A DNA stretch of 64,000 nucleotides from Verrucomicrobiota bacterium (GTDB lineage: Bacteria; Verrucomicrobiota; Verrucomicrobiia; Limisphaerales; JAEYXS01), in assembly GCA_023431185.1 (NCBI GenBank), contig JAEYXS010000065.1, forward strand, positions 152,717 to 216,716. The letters are read 5' to 3'. The translations under genes were made by a program, and so were the position numbers. Shown here one piece after another: positions 50,933 to 59,457 of the stretch. Positions within the stretch are counted from its first letter, which is position 1; each line of letters begins with the position of its first letter. Under the pieces are notes generated by a model that was not told the DNA's origin, ran no database searches, and saw only the letters and a list, made by a program, of their open reading frames with translations.

Positions 50933-51325
50933 CTACTTGTCGCCCTTGTGCACGTTGTGGCACGCCTTGCAGTTGGAGGCTTCCTTGAGCTGGGCGATGG
51001 CCGCCTTGTCCCCGTTCACGATCTTCTGGGTCACCGCCACCAGCGCACTGGTCTTGGACTTCCAGCTCGCTTCATCCCCTTTGGTGGGCGAATGTTGCGT
51101 CAACGCCTGAAAATAGGCCAGAAGCTGCTTCTTCTCCGCATCCGTGGCCACCCCGTCCACCACCTTCTTGAGCGTCGAAGCATCCCCCTTCATGCCCGTC
51201 TTCATGATCTCTTCCATGGAGAACTTGGGCTTGTCCGCCGCTTGGACGTCGAGAATCGTGGTGGCGGTCAGGGCGGCGACGCAGAAGGTCGCCAAGGCTG
51301 AGACGAGGATCCGGGTGTTGCGCAT
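50933..51325 (-). CDS. Small c-type cytochrome (cytochrome c'/c-556-like)
   Basis: A 130-residue protein with a signal peptide (ILVSALATFCVAALTATTILDVQAAD) in the N-terminal 30 residues (key part: AALTATTILDVQAAD) and a single heme motif CKACH near the C-terminus. Single C-terminal CxxCH with a helical body is the layout of cytochrome c'/c-556 proteins; KFSMEEIMKTGMKG is the usual start of the first helix. Periplasmic electron carrier or NO-binding protein. The ATG was chosen because it begins the signal peptide. Confidence 0.8.
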   Translation of the reverse strand: MRNTRILVSALATFCVAALTATTILDVQAADKPKFSMEEIMKTGMKGDASTLKKVVDGVATDAEKKQLLAYFQALTQHSPTKGDEASWKSKTSALVAVTQKIVNGDKAAIAQLKEASNCKACHNVHKGDK

Positions 51326-51450
51326 ATTTGGTTTAAGGCTGAATTTCGCGAAGATTAAGTCTGCGAATACTCCGCAAGTCAAGCCACCCTCAACAAAATC
51401 CGCAGCTTGGGACTTTGGCACTCCGCAGGAAATGAACTACCTTGGTTGCA

Positions 51451-51915
51451 ATGTCAAAAGTTCCTTCGCTTGCAGGTTTTCTTTTGCTGGTTTTCGCCAG
51501 TGCCGGTCTTGGCGGTTGGTTCACTTCCATGGGGGTAACCGACTGGTACCAATCCTTGCACAAACCTCAGTGGACTCCGCCCGGCTCGCTTTTCGGTCCC
51601 GTCTGGACAGTCCTCTACCTAACGATCGCCATTTCCGCCTGGCTCATCTGGCAGGTCCGGACCTCGGCCCGAAAGGTCGCCCTCACTGCTTGGGTTGTGC
51701 AGATGACCCTGAACGTCCTCTGGTCCGCCTGCTTCTTCGCCCTCAAGAATCCCGGTCTCGCACTGCTTGAGATTGTCGCACTCTGGCTGAGCATCCTGGC
51801 CACTATCCTGTTATTTAACCGCCTCGATACCCGTGCCGCCTGGCTGCTTGTGCCTTACCTTTGCTGGGTTTCTTTCGCCATGGCCTTGAATATGGCCATC
51901 TGGCGGCTCAACTGA
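51451..51915 (+). CDS. tspO: TspO/MBR family protein
   Basis: The 154-residue protein has five hydrophobic helices and the family motif WYQSLHKPQWTPPGSLFGPVWTVLY (blocks WYQSLHKP, WTPPG, FGPVWT), plus LNVLWSACFF and WVSFAMALNMAIW. TspO binds porphyrins and cholesterol-like ligands; in bacteria it is linked to tetrapyrrole homeostasis and stress. The ATG at 51451 is preferred to an upstream TTG. Converges with trpB. Confidence 0.93.
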   Translation: MSKVPSLAGFLLLVFASAGLGGWFTSMGVTDWYQSLHKPQWTPPGSLFGPVWTVLYLTIAISAWLIWQVRTSARKVALTAWVVQMTLNVLWSACFFALKNPGLALLEIVALWLSILATILLFNRLDTRAAWLLVPYLCWVSFAMALNMAIWRLN

Positions 51916-51927
51916 AGACGCATCAAC

Positions 51928-53130
51928 TCACATCTTCAAGAACTGCGCCGCCTGCGCCACATCCTTGTCCCCGCGCCCGGACAGGTTCACGATGATCAAG
52001 GAATCCTTCGGCATCTTCGGTGCACACTTGATGACTTCCGCCACCGCGTGCGATGACTCCAGCGCCGGGATGATCCCTTCCAGCCGCGCCAATTTTTGGA
52101 AAGCTGCCAACGTTTCTTCATCCGTCGCGTAAGTGTAGGTCACGCGCTTCTCATCATGCAGCCAGGCATGCTCCGGCCCCACCGCCGCATAGTCGAGGCC
52201 CGCCGACACACTATGCGTCAATTGGATCTGCCCGTTCTCATCCTGCAGGATATAGGAGCGTGTGCCTTGCAACACCCCCAGCGAGCCGCCTTGAAAACGC
52301 GCCGCATGTTTCTCCGGCGTGATGCCTTCACCCCCGGCCTCCACACCAACCATTTTCACTCCGGCATCATTAAGGAACGGATAGAAAAGACCGATGGCGT
52401 TGGAACCACCACCCACACAGGCAATAAGCAAATCCGGCAACCGCTCTTCCTTCTCCAAAATCTGCCGCCGCGCTTCGTCACCGATGATGCGATGAAAGTT
52501 CCGCACCATCACCGGATACGGATGCGCCCCATACGCCGTGCCGAGGATGTAATGTGTGTTGCGCACATTCGTCACCCAATCACGCATCGCCTCGCTCACC
52601 GCTTCCTTCAAGGTCTTCTGGCCCGCTGTCACGGAGACTACTTCTGCACCGAGCATCCGCATGCGATACACATTCAGCGCCTGCCGGTTACAATCCACCT
52701 CACCCATGTAGATACGGCACTTCAAGCCGAACATCGCTGCCACCGTCGCCGTCGCCACGCCATGTTGCCCCGCACCCGTCTCCGCGATGATGCGCGTCTT
52801 GCCCATGCGCTTCGCCAGCAGCACCTGTCCCATTGCGTTGTTGATTTTGTGCGCCCCCGTGTGCAGCAGATCCTCGCGCTTCAGATAGATCTTCGCCCCG
52901 CCCAACTCCTTCGTCAGCCGCTCCGCATAATACAACGGTGTTGGGCGACCGACAAACTCGCGCAGGTAGTAACTCAGCTCCTGTTGAAACGCAGGATCAA
53001 CTTGCGCGCGGAAATACTCCGCCTCCAGCTCCTGCAAGGGATACATCAACGTCTCAGGCACATAACGCCCGCCGTAGGGACCAAAGTGTCCCTGCGCATC
53101 GGGTAAAGTCGGCGTAGCCACAGTACTCAT
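51928..53130 (-). CDS. trpB: Tryptophan synthase beta subunit
   Basis: The 400-residue protein is a standard TrpB: FGPYGGRYVPETLM, RPTPLYYAERL, KREDLLHTGAHKINN with the PLP lysine, GAGQHGVATATVAA, and GGGSNAIG as phosphate-binding loop. It converts indole and serine to tryptophan with TrpA. No trpA or other trp gene is in the window, and the neighbours are unrelated, so trpB is either isolated or at the edge of a dispersed pathway. Confidence 0.97.
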   Translation of the reverse strand: MSTVATPTLPDAQGHFGPYGGRYVPETLMYPLQELEAEYFRAQVDPAFQQELSYYLREFVGRPTPLYYAERLTKELGGAKIYLKREDLLHTGAHKINNAMGQVLLAKRMGKTRIIAETGAGQHGVATATVAAMFGLKCRIYMGEVDCNRQALNVYRMRMLGAEVVSVTAGQKTLKEAVSEAMRDWVTNVRNTHYILGTAYGAHPYPVMVRNFHRIIGDEARRQILEKEERLPDLLIACVGGGSNAIGLFYPFLNDAGVKMVGVEAGGEGITPEKHAARFQGGSLGVLQGTRSYILQDENGQIQLTHSVSAGLDYAAVGPEHAWLHDEKRVTYTYATDEETLAAFQKLARLEGIIPALESSHAVAEVIKCAPKMPKDSLIIVNLSGRGDKDVAQAAQFLKM

Positions 53131-53380
53131 AGAATCAATTTGTCCCGCAAGTTTCCCCGAAACTCCTTGATTGGCAAGCCCGCAGCCACCCCGTCACGTT
53201 CATGCCCTTTTTAACGAACCGCGCATTCCTCAGACTGGATGCCCTTCCCATACGTCCCGCCGGTCAAGTCCTGGTCTTAAGTTGACACATTTGATTGAGT
53301 GAAGGTGATGGATTGGAGGGGCGGGGTGAGCGGAGAGAAGAAAGCGGCGGTGGTTCCCGCACCGTAAGCATGCAAGGGTG

Positions 53381-56300
53381 TTAATTTTCCTTGGCGGCAG
53401 TGGTTGCCTCTCTGAGTTTGGCTAAGGCGGTATCGCGGCGTTTCTTTAGGGCAGCGTCTTTTTTGGGGTCGTTCTCGACGAGCCAGTTCAAGTGGAACAC
53501 GGCGGCGAACCAGGACTGGGTTTGTTCGCAGACTTCGGCTTCTTCGCTGTGCCACGCCACAATCTCTTCTTTTGTCACGGAGAATTGCTGGGGATATTTC
53601 GCACGCAGGGTATCCCAATGTTCAGCGAGCTTGGGCGCGGCGACGGCGACGAGGCTGCCGGTGTTGTCCAGGCGGCGGCCGGAGAGGAGCTGGGCGAGCA
53701 GTGCGATGTCTTCGATTGGACGGGCATCAGGTGTGAAGTCCCAGAGGCGTGTGGTGCCATCCGCGCTGGCGGTGAAAAGGATGCGGCCATCCTGCGTGAA
53801 GGAGGCGTGGTCCACGCGATCGCGGTGCAGGAGTGGGGGCGTCACGGGCGCGCCGGTGAAGGTGTCCCAGATACGGGCGGTGTTATCCCAACTGGCAGTC
53901 ACGACACGGGTGCTGTCCGGGCTGAAGGTGGCGGCGACGACCCAACCGTTATGCTGGAGGAAAGGGGTGACGGGTTCGCCGGTGGTGGAATTCCAGATGC
54001 GCGCGGTATTATCCGCACTGGCAGTGACGACGAAACGGCCATCGGGGCTGAAGGAGGCTAGAGTCAATTCAGCGGTGTGCTCCAAGGGCGGGGAGAGGGC
54101 TTTGCCGGTGGCGGCGTCCCAGATGCGGGCGGTGTTATCCCAACTGGAGGTGATGACTTTGGTGGCGTCTGGGCTGAAAGAAGCGAGTACGACACGGTCA
54201 CCGTGCTGGAGCGGCGGGGTGAGCGGTTTGCCGGTAGCGGCATCCCAGACGCGGGCGGTGTTATCCCAACTGGCGGTGACGACTTTCTGGCTGTCCGCGC
54301 TGAACTGGGCGTAGGCGATGCGGCTCTTGTGTTCGAGGGTTTTGGCGTTATCAGGGCGCATGCCTGGACCGGGGCCGGGGAGAAGCGAGGCGCCAGCTTG
54401 GTCTTCGCGCCGCTTGCCCTTGAAGCCAGCGAGTGGCTGAGTGGGTTCTGAAGCCGGGATGGTACGGAGGAACGCCTTCCGGTCCATGTCGGCCGTGAGG
54501 AGCATTTTGCTGTCCGGGCTGAAGGCGGCGAAGCTGGCTGCGCTAGGCAGGCGCATGGTGCGGATCTCCTTGCCGGTCTTGCCGTTCCAGACACGGATGG
54601 ACTGGTCGCTGCTGATGGTGTTGACGAGGTATTCGTTCTCCAGGAAACGGGCGGCGAGGATTTCGGCGTTGGAGCCGAAGACGGGCGAGATGGGGTCACC
54701 GGACATGACGTCCCAGAGGCGCATGGTGTTATCCGTCACCCCGAGCATGAGGCGGTTATCTTTGGAGAAAATAGTTTGGCGCAGTTCGCCTTTGATGGGG
54801 AGTTCGCGGGAATTCTGCTGGGCGGGGGGAGTGTCCCAGACGCGGATGGTGCGGTCTTTGCTGGCGACCATGACGCTGCGGCCATCGGGATTGAAGAGGG
54901 CATGCAGGATTTCCGCGCTGTGGGGCAAGGGAGGGGTGAGGGGCTTGCCGGTGAGGGCGTCCCAGACGCGGGCGGATTTCTCCGCGACGGTCAGGACGCG
55001 GCGTCCATCGGGCGAGAAGCGGGCGCGGGTGACGCGGGAGTTATGGGCAAGCGGCGGGGTGATGGGCTCGCCGGTGGTCGCATCCCAGACGCGGCCGGTG
55101 TTATCTTTGTTCGCGGTCACGACGCGCTGGCCATCCGGGCTGAACTCGGCGTAGGTTACGATGTCATTATGCTGCAAGGGCGGGGTGATGGCCTCGCTTT
55201 TGGCAATGTCCCAGACACGCGCGGTGCGGTCCTCGCTGGAGGTGAGGACGCGCAGGCCGTCCGGGCTGAACGAGACGTGCCGGACCGCGCCCCCGTGTTT
55301 CAATGATTTGCCGAATTGGTCACCGGATTTCGTGCTCCACACGCTGGCGGTGTTGTTGCGTAGGGCGGTGGCGAACTTGGTGCCGTCCGGACTGAGCGCG
55401 ATGGCTTCGACATCGCTGGGCAGGCGGATGGACCGGGTGACGGCCTCGGCGGTGCGGGTGTTCCAGATACGGGCGATGCCATTCGGATTCTGGCCGCCCG
55501 CAATGGCGACGAGCGAGCCGTCCTGGCTGAAAGTGGCGAGGTTGACGGGGAAATCGTGCGTGAGCTTGATGGGGTCGTGCTTTTCCTTGCGCCAGTTCCA
55601 CAGGTAGGCGGTGCGGTCGTCCTTGAGCAGAACGAGTTGCTGGCCATCCGGGCTGACGGCGGCGGAGCGGATGGTCTCGGGCAAGGGCACCGGTTTGCCG
55701 ATAGCCTCGCCGGTGGTGACGTCCCAGAGACGGGCGCGCCTGCTGGTGAAGGTGACGAGGAAGCGACCATTCACACTGGCGGCAGAGGCGATGATGGGCT
55801 GGTCCTCCGTCCAGAACTGGATGAGGCGGGGAGTCTGCCGCAAGGCGGAGGCGATGCGGGTGCGCTGGATCTCCTCGTTCTGCTTGTTGCCTTCATCGAG
55901 GCGCAGGGCATCGACAAAAGCGAGGAGGGAGGCGGAGGCGTCGCCTTCATCGAGGTAGCGGAGGCCGTCGCCGATGTTCAGGCGGACAAGGCGCTGGCGG
56001 CTTTGTTCGGAGAGGGCCTCGGCTTTTAGGCGTTCTTGGGTCGCGGTCTTTTCCAGGCCCAGCGCGATGTCGCGTTCCTTCTGCAGACGTTGTTCGTTGA
56101 CGAGGATAACGCCGAACAAGATGCACAGGCCGACGAATGTCGTGACGGCGAGCAACGCCACAGCAGGGCGGCGCACGGCCCATTTCCCGGCGCGATAAAA
56201 ATAACCGGCAGGACGCGCGTGGATGGGTTCCTTGCGGAGCCAGCGTTCGATGTCCTCGGCGACGGCTTCGGCGGAACCGTAGCGGCGCTGGGGATCCTTC

Positions 56301-57202
56301 TCCATGCACTTGAGGCAGATCGTTTCCAGGTCGCGATCAACGCGGCGATTGATGGTGGAAGGGCGTTGCGGCTCGCGATCGATGACGAGGCGCAAGGTCT
56401 CCAGCGGAGAATCGGCTCGGAAAGGCGGGTTTCCCGTGAGCAACTGGTAGAGCACGGCACCGAGGCCGTAAACATCCACGGCGGTGGTGAGCTTGAAGCC
56501 TTTGCCCTCCGCTTGCTCGGGGGACATGTAATTCGGCGTGCCGATGATCTCGCCGGTGACGGTAAGGTTCTCACCAGCATCGACGCGCTTGGCCAAGCCG
56601 AAGTCAGTGATGTGCGGTTCGCCCTGAGTATCGAGGAGGATGTTATCCGGCTTCAGGTCGCGATGAAGGATGCCGTGCTGGTGGGCGAAGTGGACGGCGC
56701 GGGCGACCTTGGCCATCAAGATGGCAGAGGCGTGGGGATCAGCCACGAAGCGCTTCATCTGATCATCGAGGCTGCCGCCCTCGATGAAGCGCATGCTAAA
56801 GAACAACTGGCCCTCGTGCTCGCCGACCTCGTAGATGGGGACGATATTTGGGTGGTCGAGATTGGCGACGGCTTCCGCCTCGGCACGGAAGCGCTTCATC
56901 TGGTCCTCACCGGCGAGCATGCCCGCCAGGATGGTCTTGAGCGCGACGGTGCGGTTGAGCTTTATCTGGCGTGCCTTGTAGATGGCACCCATGCCGCCTT
57001 GGGCGATGCCTTCGAGGAGTTCGTAATCACCGAAGCGACGGACTTGATTGCTCTTCACACCCGCTTCGGCGACGAGCTGGCGCATCTTGCCAAGGTCGAG
57101 CTGGACGGTGGGATGGGGAGTGCGGGGCGGTGTTTCCGAGGATGCGCCGCCTGCCGGAGTCGGAGTGGACCCGGGTGCATTTGGCTCGTCGCGTTCGCCC
57201 AT
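53381..57202 (-). CDS. Ser/Thr protein kinase with C-terminal WD40 propellers
   Basis: A 1273-residue protein. A Hanks-type kinase domain (about 45-330) is complete: GGMG loop, VALKT lysine, HRDLKPDN, DFGLAK and GTPNYMSPEQ. A membrane helix VALLAVTTFVGLCILFGVILV follows near 375-395, then a helical linker (NEQRLQKERDI, Ala/Glu-rich) and about 16 WD40 units recognisable by DNTARIWD-like ends, probably two beta-propellers. The repeat bodies FSPDG and TARVWDA/ATGKPLTPPL are unusually similar to each other, suggesting recent duplication. The propellers should be extracytoplasmic, so this is a transmembrane receptor-type kinase as common in Planctomycetota and Verrucomicrobiota. Start at the ATG giving MGERDEPNAPGS. 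Confidence 0.9.
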   Translation of the reverse strand: MGERDEPNAPGSTPTPAGGASSETPPRTPHPTVQLDLGKMRQLVAEAGVKSNQVRRFGDYELLEGIAQGGMGAIYKARQIKLNRTVALKTILAGMLAGEDQMKRFRAEAEAVANLDHPNIVPIYEVGEHEGQLFFSMRFIEGGSLDDQMKRFVADPHASAILMAKVARAVHFAHQHGILHRDLKPDNILLDTQGEPHITDFGLAKRVDAGENLTVTGEIIGTPNYMSPEQAEGKGFKLTTAVDVYGLGAVLYQLLTGNPPFRADSPLETLRLVIDREPQRPSTINRRVDRDLETICLKCMEKDPQRRYGSAEAVAEDIERWLRKEPIHARPAGYFYRAGKWAVRRPAVALLAVTTFVGLCILFGVILVNEQRLQKERDIALGLEKTATQERLKAEALSEQSRQRLVRLNIGDGLRYLDEGDASASLLAFVDALRLDEGNKQNEEIQRTRIASALRQTPRLIQFWTEDQPIIASAASVNGRFLVTFTSRRARLWDVTTGEAIGKPVPLPETIRSAAVSPDGQQLVLLKDDRTAYLWNWRKEKHDPIKLTHDFPVNLATFSQDGSLVAIAGGQNPNGIARIWNTRTAEAVTRSIRLPSDVEAIALSPDGTKFATALRNNTASVWSTKSGDQFGKSLKHGGAVRHVSFSPDGLRVLTSSEDRTARVWDIAKSEAITPPLQHNDIVTYAEFSPDGQRVVTANKDNTGRVWDATTGEPITPPLAHNSRVTRARFSPDGRRVLTVAEKSARVWDALTGKPLTPPLPHSAEILHALFNPDGRSVMVASKDRTIRVWDTPPAQQNSRELPIKGELRQTIFSKDNRLMLGVTDNTMRLWDVMSGDPISPVFGSNAEILAARFLENEYLVNTISSDQSIRVWNGKTGKEIRTMRLPSAASFAAFSPDSKMLLTADMDRKAFLRTIPASEPTQPLAGFKGKRREDQAGASLLPGPGPGMRPDNAKTLEHKSRIAYAQFSADSQKVVTASWDNTARVWDAATGKPLTPPLQHGDRVVLASFSPDATKVITSSWDNTARIWDAATGKALSPPLEHTAELTLASFSPDGRFVVTASADNTARIWNSTTGEPVTPFLQHNGWVVAATFSPDSTRVVTASWDNTARIWDTFTGAPVTPPLLHRDRVDHASFTQDGRILFTASADGTTRLWDFTPDARPIEDIALLAQLLSGRRLDNTGSLVAVAAPKLAEHWDTLRAKYPQQFSVTKEEIVAWHSEEAEVCEQTQSWFAAVFHLNWLVENDPKKDAALKKRRDTALAKLREATTAAKEN

Positions 57203-57572
57203 GTTTAAATCTTTACGCACTGTAAAGTGAGAGTTCTTCTGTGTCAGCAAAAAGGGACGTCTGGCCGAACGTGCGTATTCGCCTTTCCTGCAAGGTAAGA
57301 CGCTGGAAACGGGGGAAAGTTGCGCGGGAGAAAATAAAAGATTTTTGAGTGAACGAAAGGACGATTGGGGGCGTCTAATGTGAGTTGAATGGTCTGTTAT
57401 TTTCTTCTCACTCCTCACCCTCCGCCCCTCTCCGCAGAAGCTCGGCCAGTCTATGAGTTGAGAGGATGAATGATGGTCGCGTTTGTGCGTTATTAAGAGT
57501 TGCTGAGATTTGTATGGGCAAGTGCTTCGGCGGCGGTCCGGTGGGACACAAGATCCTACCAGTGTGGGCGTC
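57203..57572. other. Spacer between kinase and M28 peptidase
   Basis: A 370-base region between two minus-strand genes. It contains the upstream region of the kinase, a CTCCTCACCCTCCGCCCCTC-like E fragment (57410-57438) and a D-type repeat (57516-57549). No gene or terminator was seen. Confidence 0.6.
57516..57549. repeat. D-type repeat, copy 1
   Basis: GGGCAAGTGCTTCGGCGGCG followed by GTCCGGTGGGACAC. It matches 63968-64000 at roughly three quarters of positions, with the core TGCTTCGG(C/T)GGCGG shared. Lies beyond the 3' end of the minus-strand peptidase gene. Confidence 0.55.
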
Positions 57573-58925
57573 TTAGCGCGGGAGAGGTTCTACTGAGTTG
57601 GCGAGGGACCAGACCATGATGGCTAATGCGGCGGTGCAGTCGTTGAGGTCTTTGGGTAGGACCTTGTCCACGGTGTCGGCGGCGGTGTGGTGGTAGTTGA
57701 AATAGGGTTTGCGATCGACTTCGAGGTGCATGGCGGGGACACCGCCGACGAGGAGCTGGAGGACATCGGTGCCCCGGCAGCCGAATTCCATCTGGGTGGC
57801 TCCAACGGGTTCCAGCAAAGGGGCGATACTTTTCAGCACGGTCATGGCTTTCTCACTGCCGGTGAGGCCGAAGCCGGTGGGCTGATAGATGCCGCTGTCG
57901 CTTTCGATGGCGGCGACGTGTTTGCCGAGGGCATTGGTGTGTTGGGCGACGTAGGATTTGGCACCTCGCACGCCGTTTTCCTCATTGGTCCAGAGGACGA
58001 CACGGATGGTGCGGCGGGGTTTCAGGCCGGACTTCAGGATGAGGCGGGCAGATTCCCACGCGGCGATGCAACCGCCACCGTCATCTTGCGCGCCCTGCCC
58101 GATGTCCCAGGAATCGATGTGGCCGCTGACGAGGACGATCTCATCAGGTTTCTCAGTGCCGGGGATCTCGGCGACGACGTTGCGGGAGAGGCCATCGGGT
58201 AGCGTGGTGGCTTCCATCTTCAGGCGGAGGACGGGAGATTCGCCTCGGTCCTGAAGGCGCTGGAGCAGTTCGGCGTCCTCGATGGTGATGGCGGCGTGAG
58301 GGATTTTCGGCACGGCATCGTCATAGCCCATGTTGCCGGTGTGCGGTGTTTGCAAGGAGACGGGAGTGATGGAGCGGACGAGGCTGGCGATGGCACCGGC
58401 GCGACCGGCCTCGATGGCGCCACGGGTGCGGACGGCGACGGTCTTGTGGTAATCCTCATAAGGGACATTGAAGACGACGATGCGGCCAGCAGCCTCGGCT
58501 TTGCGGCGGGCCAATTCATCAAAGCTCCTCACGACGAAAATTTTGCCGGTCAGACCATCCCTGGGCGTGGCGATGCTGCCGCCGAGGCCGAGCATGGGCA
58601 GGGACTGGCGGCGCGGAGCGAGCATCTCCAAGGATTCCTGACCACGGACCCAACGCGGGATGGCGACGGGTTCGCCCCGAACATTGGAGAGGCCGTCGCG
58701 CTTCATCTCGGCGAGAATCCAATCGATGGCGTGCTCGAGATTGGTGGAGCCGCTGAAGCGGGGGCCGAAGGTGTCGCACAGGTAGGCGAGTCGGGCGTAG
58801 GCGTTGGTGGAATTGGTGGCGGCGGTGAGTAAGGTGGTGGCGGTGGTTTTGGGGTCGGCGGCGCGGGTGTGGACGGTGAAAGCGAGACTGACCAGGGCGA
58901 GGAGGATGATGCGCGCGTAGGGCAT
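57573..58925 (-). CDS. M28 family exopeptidase (carboxypeptidase Q-like)
   Basis: The 450-residue protein has a signal peptide (RIILLALVSLAFTVHTRAAD), a PA-like insert (about 125-230), and the di-zinc M28 motifs SGHIDSWDIGQGAQDDGGG (blocks GHIDSWD, DDGGG), VLWTNEENG with the catalytic Glu pair, and YHHTAADT with the last zinc His. CGQ-like enzymes of this type are exported dipeptidases. The start was set at the ATG that begins the signal peptide; a much longer frame upstream is made of repeat sequence. Confidence 0.9.
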   Translation of the reverse strand: MPYARIILLALVSLAFTVHTRAADPKTTATTLLTAATNSTNAYARLAYLCDTFGPRFSGSTNLEHAIDWILAEMKRDGLSNVRGEPVAIPRWVRGQESLEMLAPRRQSLPMLGLGGSIATPRDGLTGKIFVVRSFDELARRKAEAAGRIVVFNVPYEDYHKTVAVRTRGAIEAGRAGAIASLVRSITPVSLQTPHTGNMGYDDAVPKIPHAAITIEDAELLQRLQDRGESPVLRLKMEATTLPDGLSRNVVAEIPGTEKPDEIVLVSGHIDSWDIGQGAQDDGGGCIAAWESARLILKSGLKPRRTIRVVLWTNEENGVRGAKSYVAQHTNALGKHVAAIESDSGIYQPTGFGLTGSEKAMTVLKSIAPLLEPVGATQMEFGCRGTDVLQLLVGGVPAMHLEVDRKPYFNYHHTAADTVDKVLPKDLNDCTAALAIMVWSLANSVEPLPR

Positions 58926-59081
58926 GGAGGGATTGAAAAGGAATGTCAGGAAAGGGGCAAGGGAGGACTTGCCACGGAGATGCAGAGGAAGGGAGGATTT
59001 TATGCCCATATAGCTCATATAGCGCATGGAGGGTTCGTGGTTTTCGGGGATGGATGGCAGGGTGCGGGTGATCAAAATGAA

Positions 59082-59115
59082 ATTTTGTGTAGTTGTACGT
59101 GTTATAGCGAGCGGA
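59082..59115 (+). repeat. A-type repeat, copy 2
   Basis: A 34-base core identical to 16677-16710 (ATTTTGTGTAGTTGTACG to TTATAGCGAGCGGA). Confidence 0.88.
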
Positions 59116-59173
59116 GTGTTAGCGGTGATCAATGAACGATGGCAGAGTGGTGGGTGAGAAAGGTGAAATTTAA

Positions 59174-59210
59174 TGTGAACGTAATGGAACGTATTGGAAC
59201 GCAAGGTTAG
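59174..59210 (+). repeat. B-type repeat, copy 2
   Basis: A 37-base sequence matching 16551-16587 at 35 positions; the differences are two bases in the spacer of the TGGAACG internal repeat. It lies downstream of repeat A here and upstream of A at the 16.6 kb locus. Confidence 0.85.
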
Positions 59211-59354
59211 AAGGTTCCGGGGATTAGTGAGAGGGTGAGCGCGTGAAAAGGGTTGAGAGATTGTGGGGGAATTTTGGAAGCAGTGGTGAAGGCCTTGGTT
59301 TGGGACGGCGCCGGTTGCACCGGAGGCCACCACGATGCGCCGCAGGAGGATTTT

Positions 59355-59417
59355 CGAGGAGGACGCCGCCGCCGCCCCGACCTTAGGGCACGGGTTCAGA
59401 ACGATTACGAAGGAGGG
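59355..59417 (+). repeat. C-type repeat, copy 2
   Basis: GAGGAGGACGCCGCCGCCGC, then CCCGACCTTAGGGCACGG and GTTCAGAACGATTACGAAGG. Shares the GCCCCGAC and GCACGGGTTCAGAACGA blocks with 14724-14780. Ends 40 bases before the helicase ATG. Confidence 0.7.
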
Positions 59418-59457
59418 AAGGCTAGGCTTGCGGTGGCTTGGGGGAACGGGTTTTGAT

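Larger units (their letters stand above)
58926..59457. other. Repeat-rich divergent spacer with A, B and C repeats
   Basis: A 532-base region between the M28 peptidase (minus) and the helicase (plus). It contains A copy 2 (59082-59115), B copy 2 (59174-59210) and C copy 2 (59355-59417), the last ending 40 bases before the helicase start. The open frame on the minus strand through this region is repeat-derived. Promoters for both genes must lie here. Confidence 0.65.
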
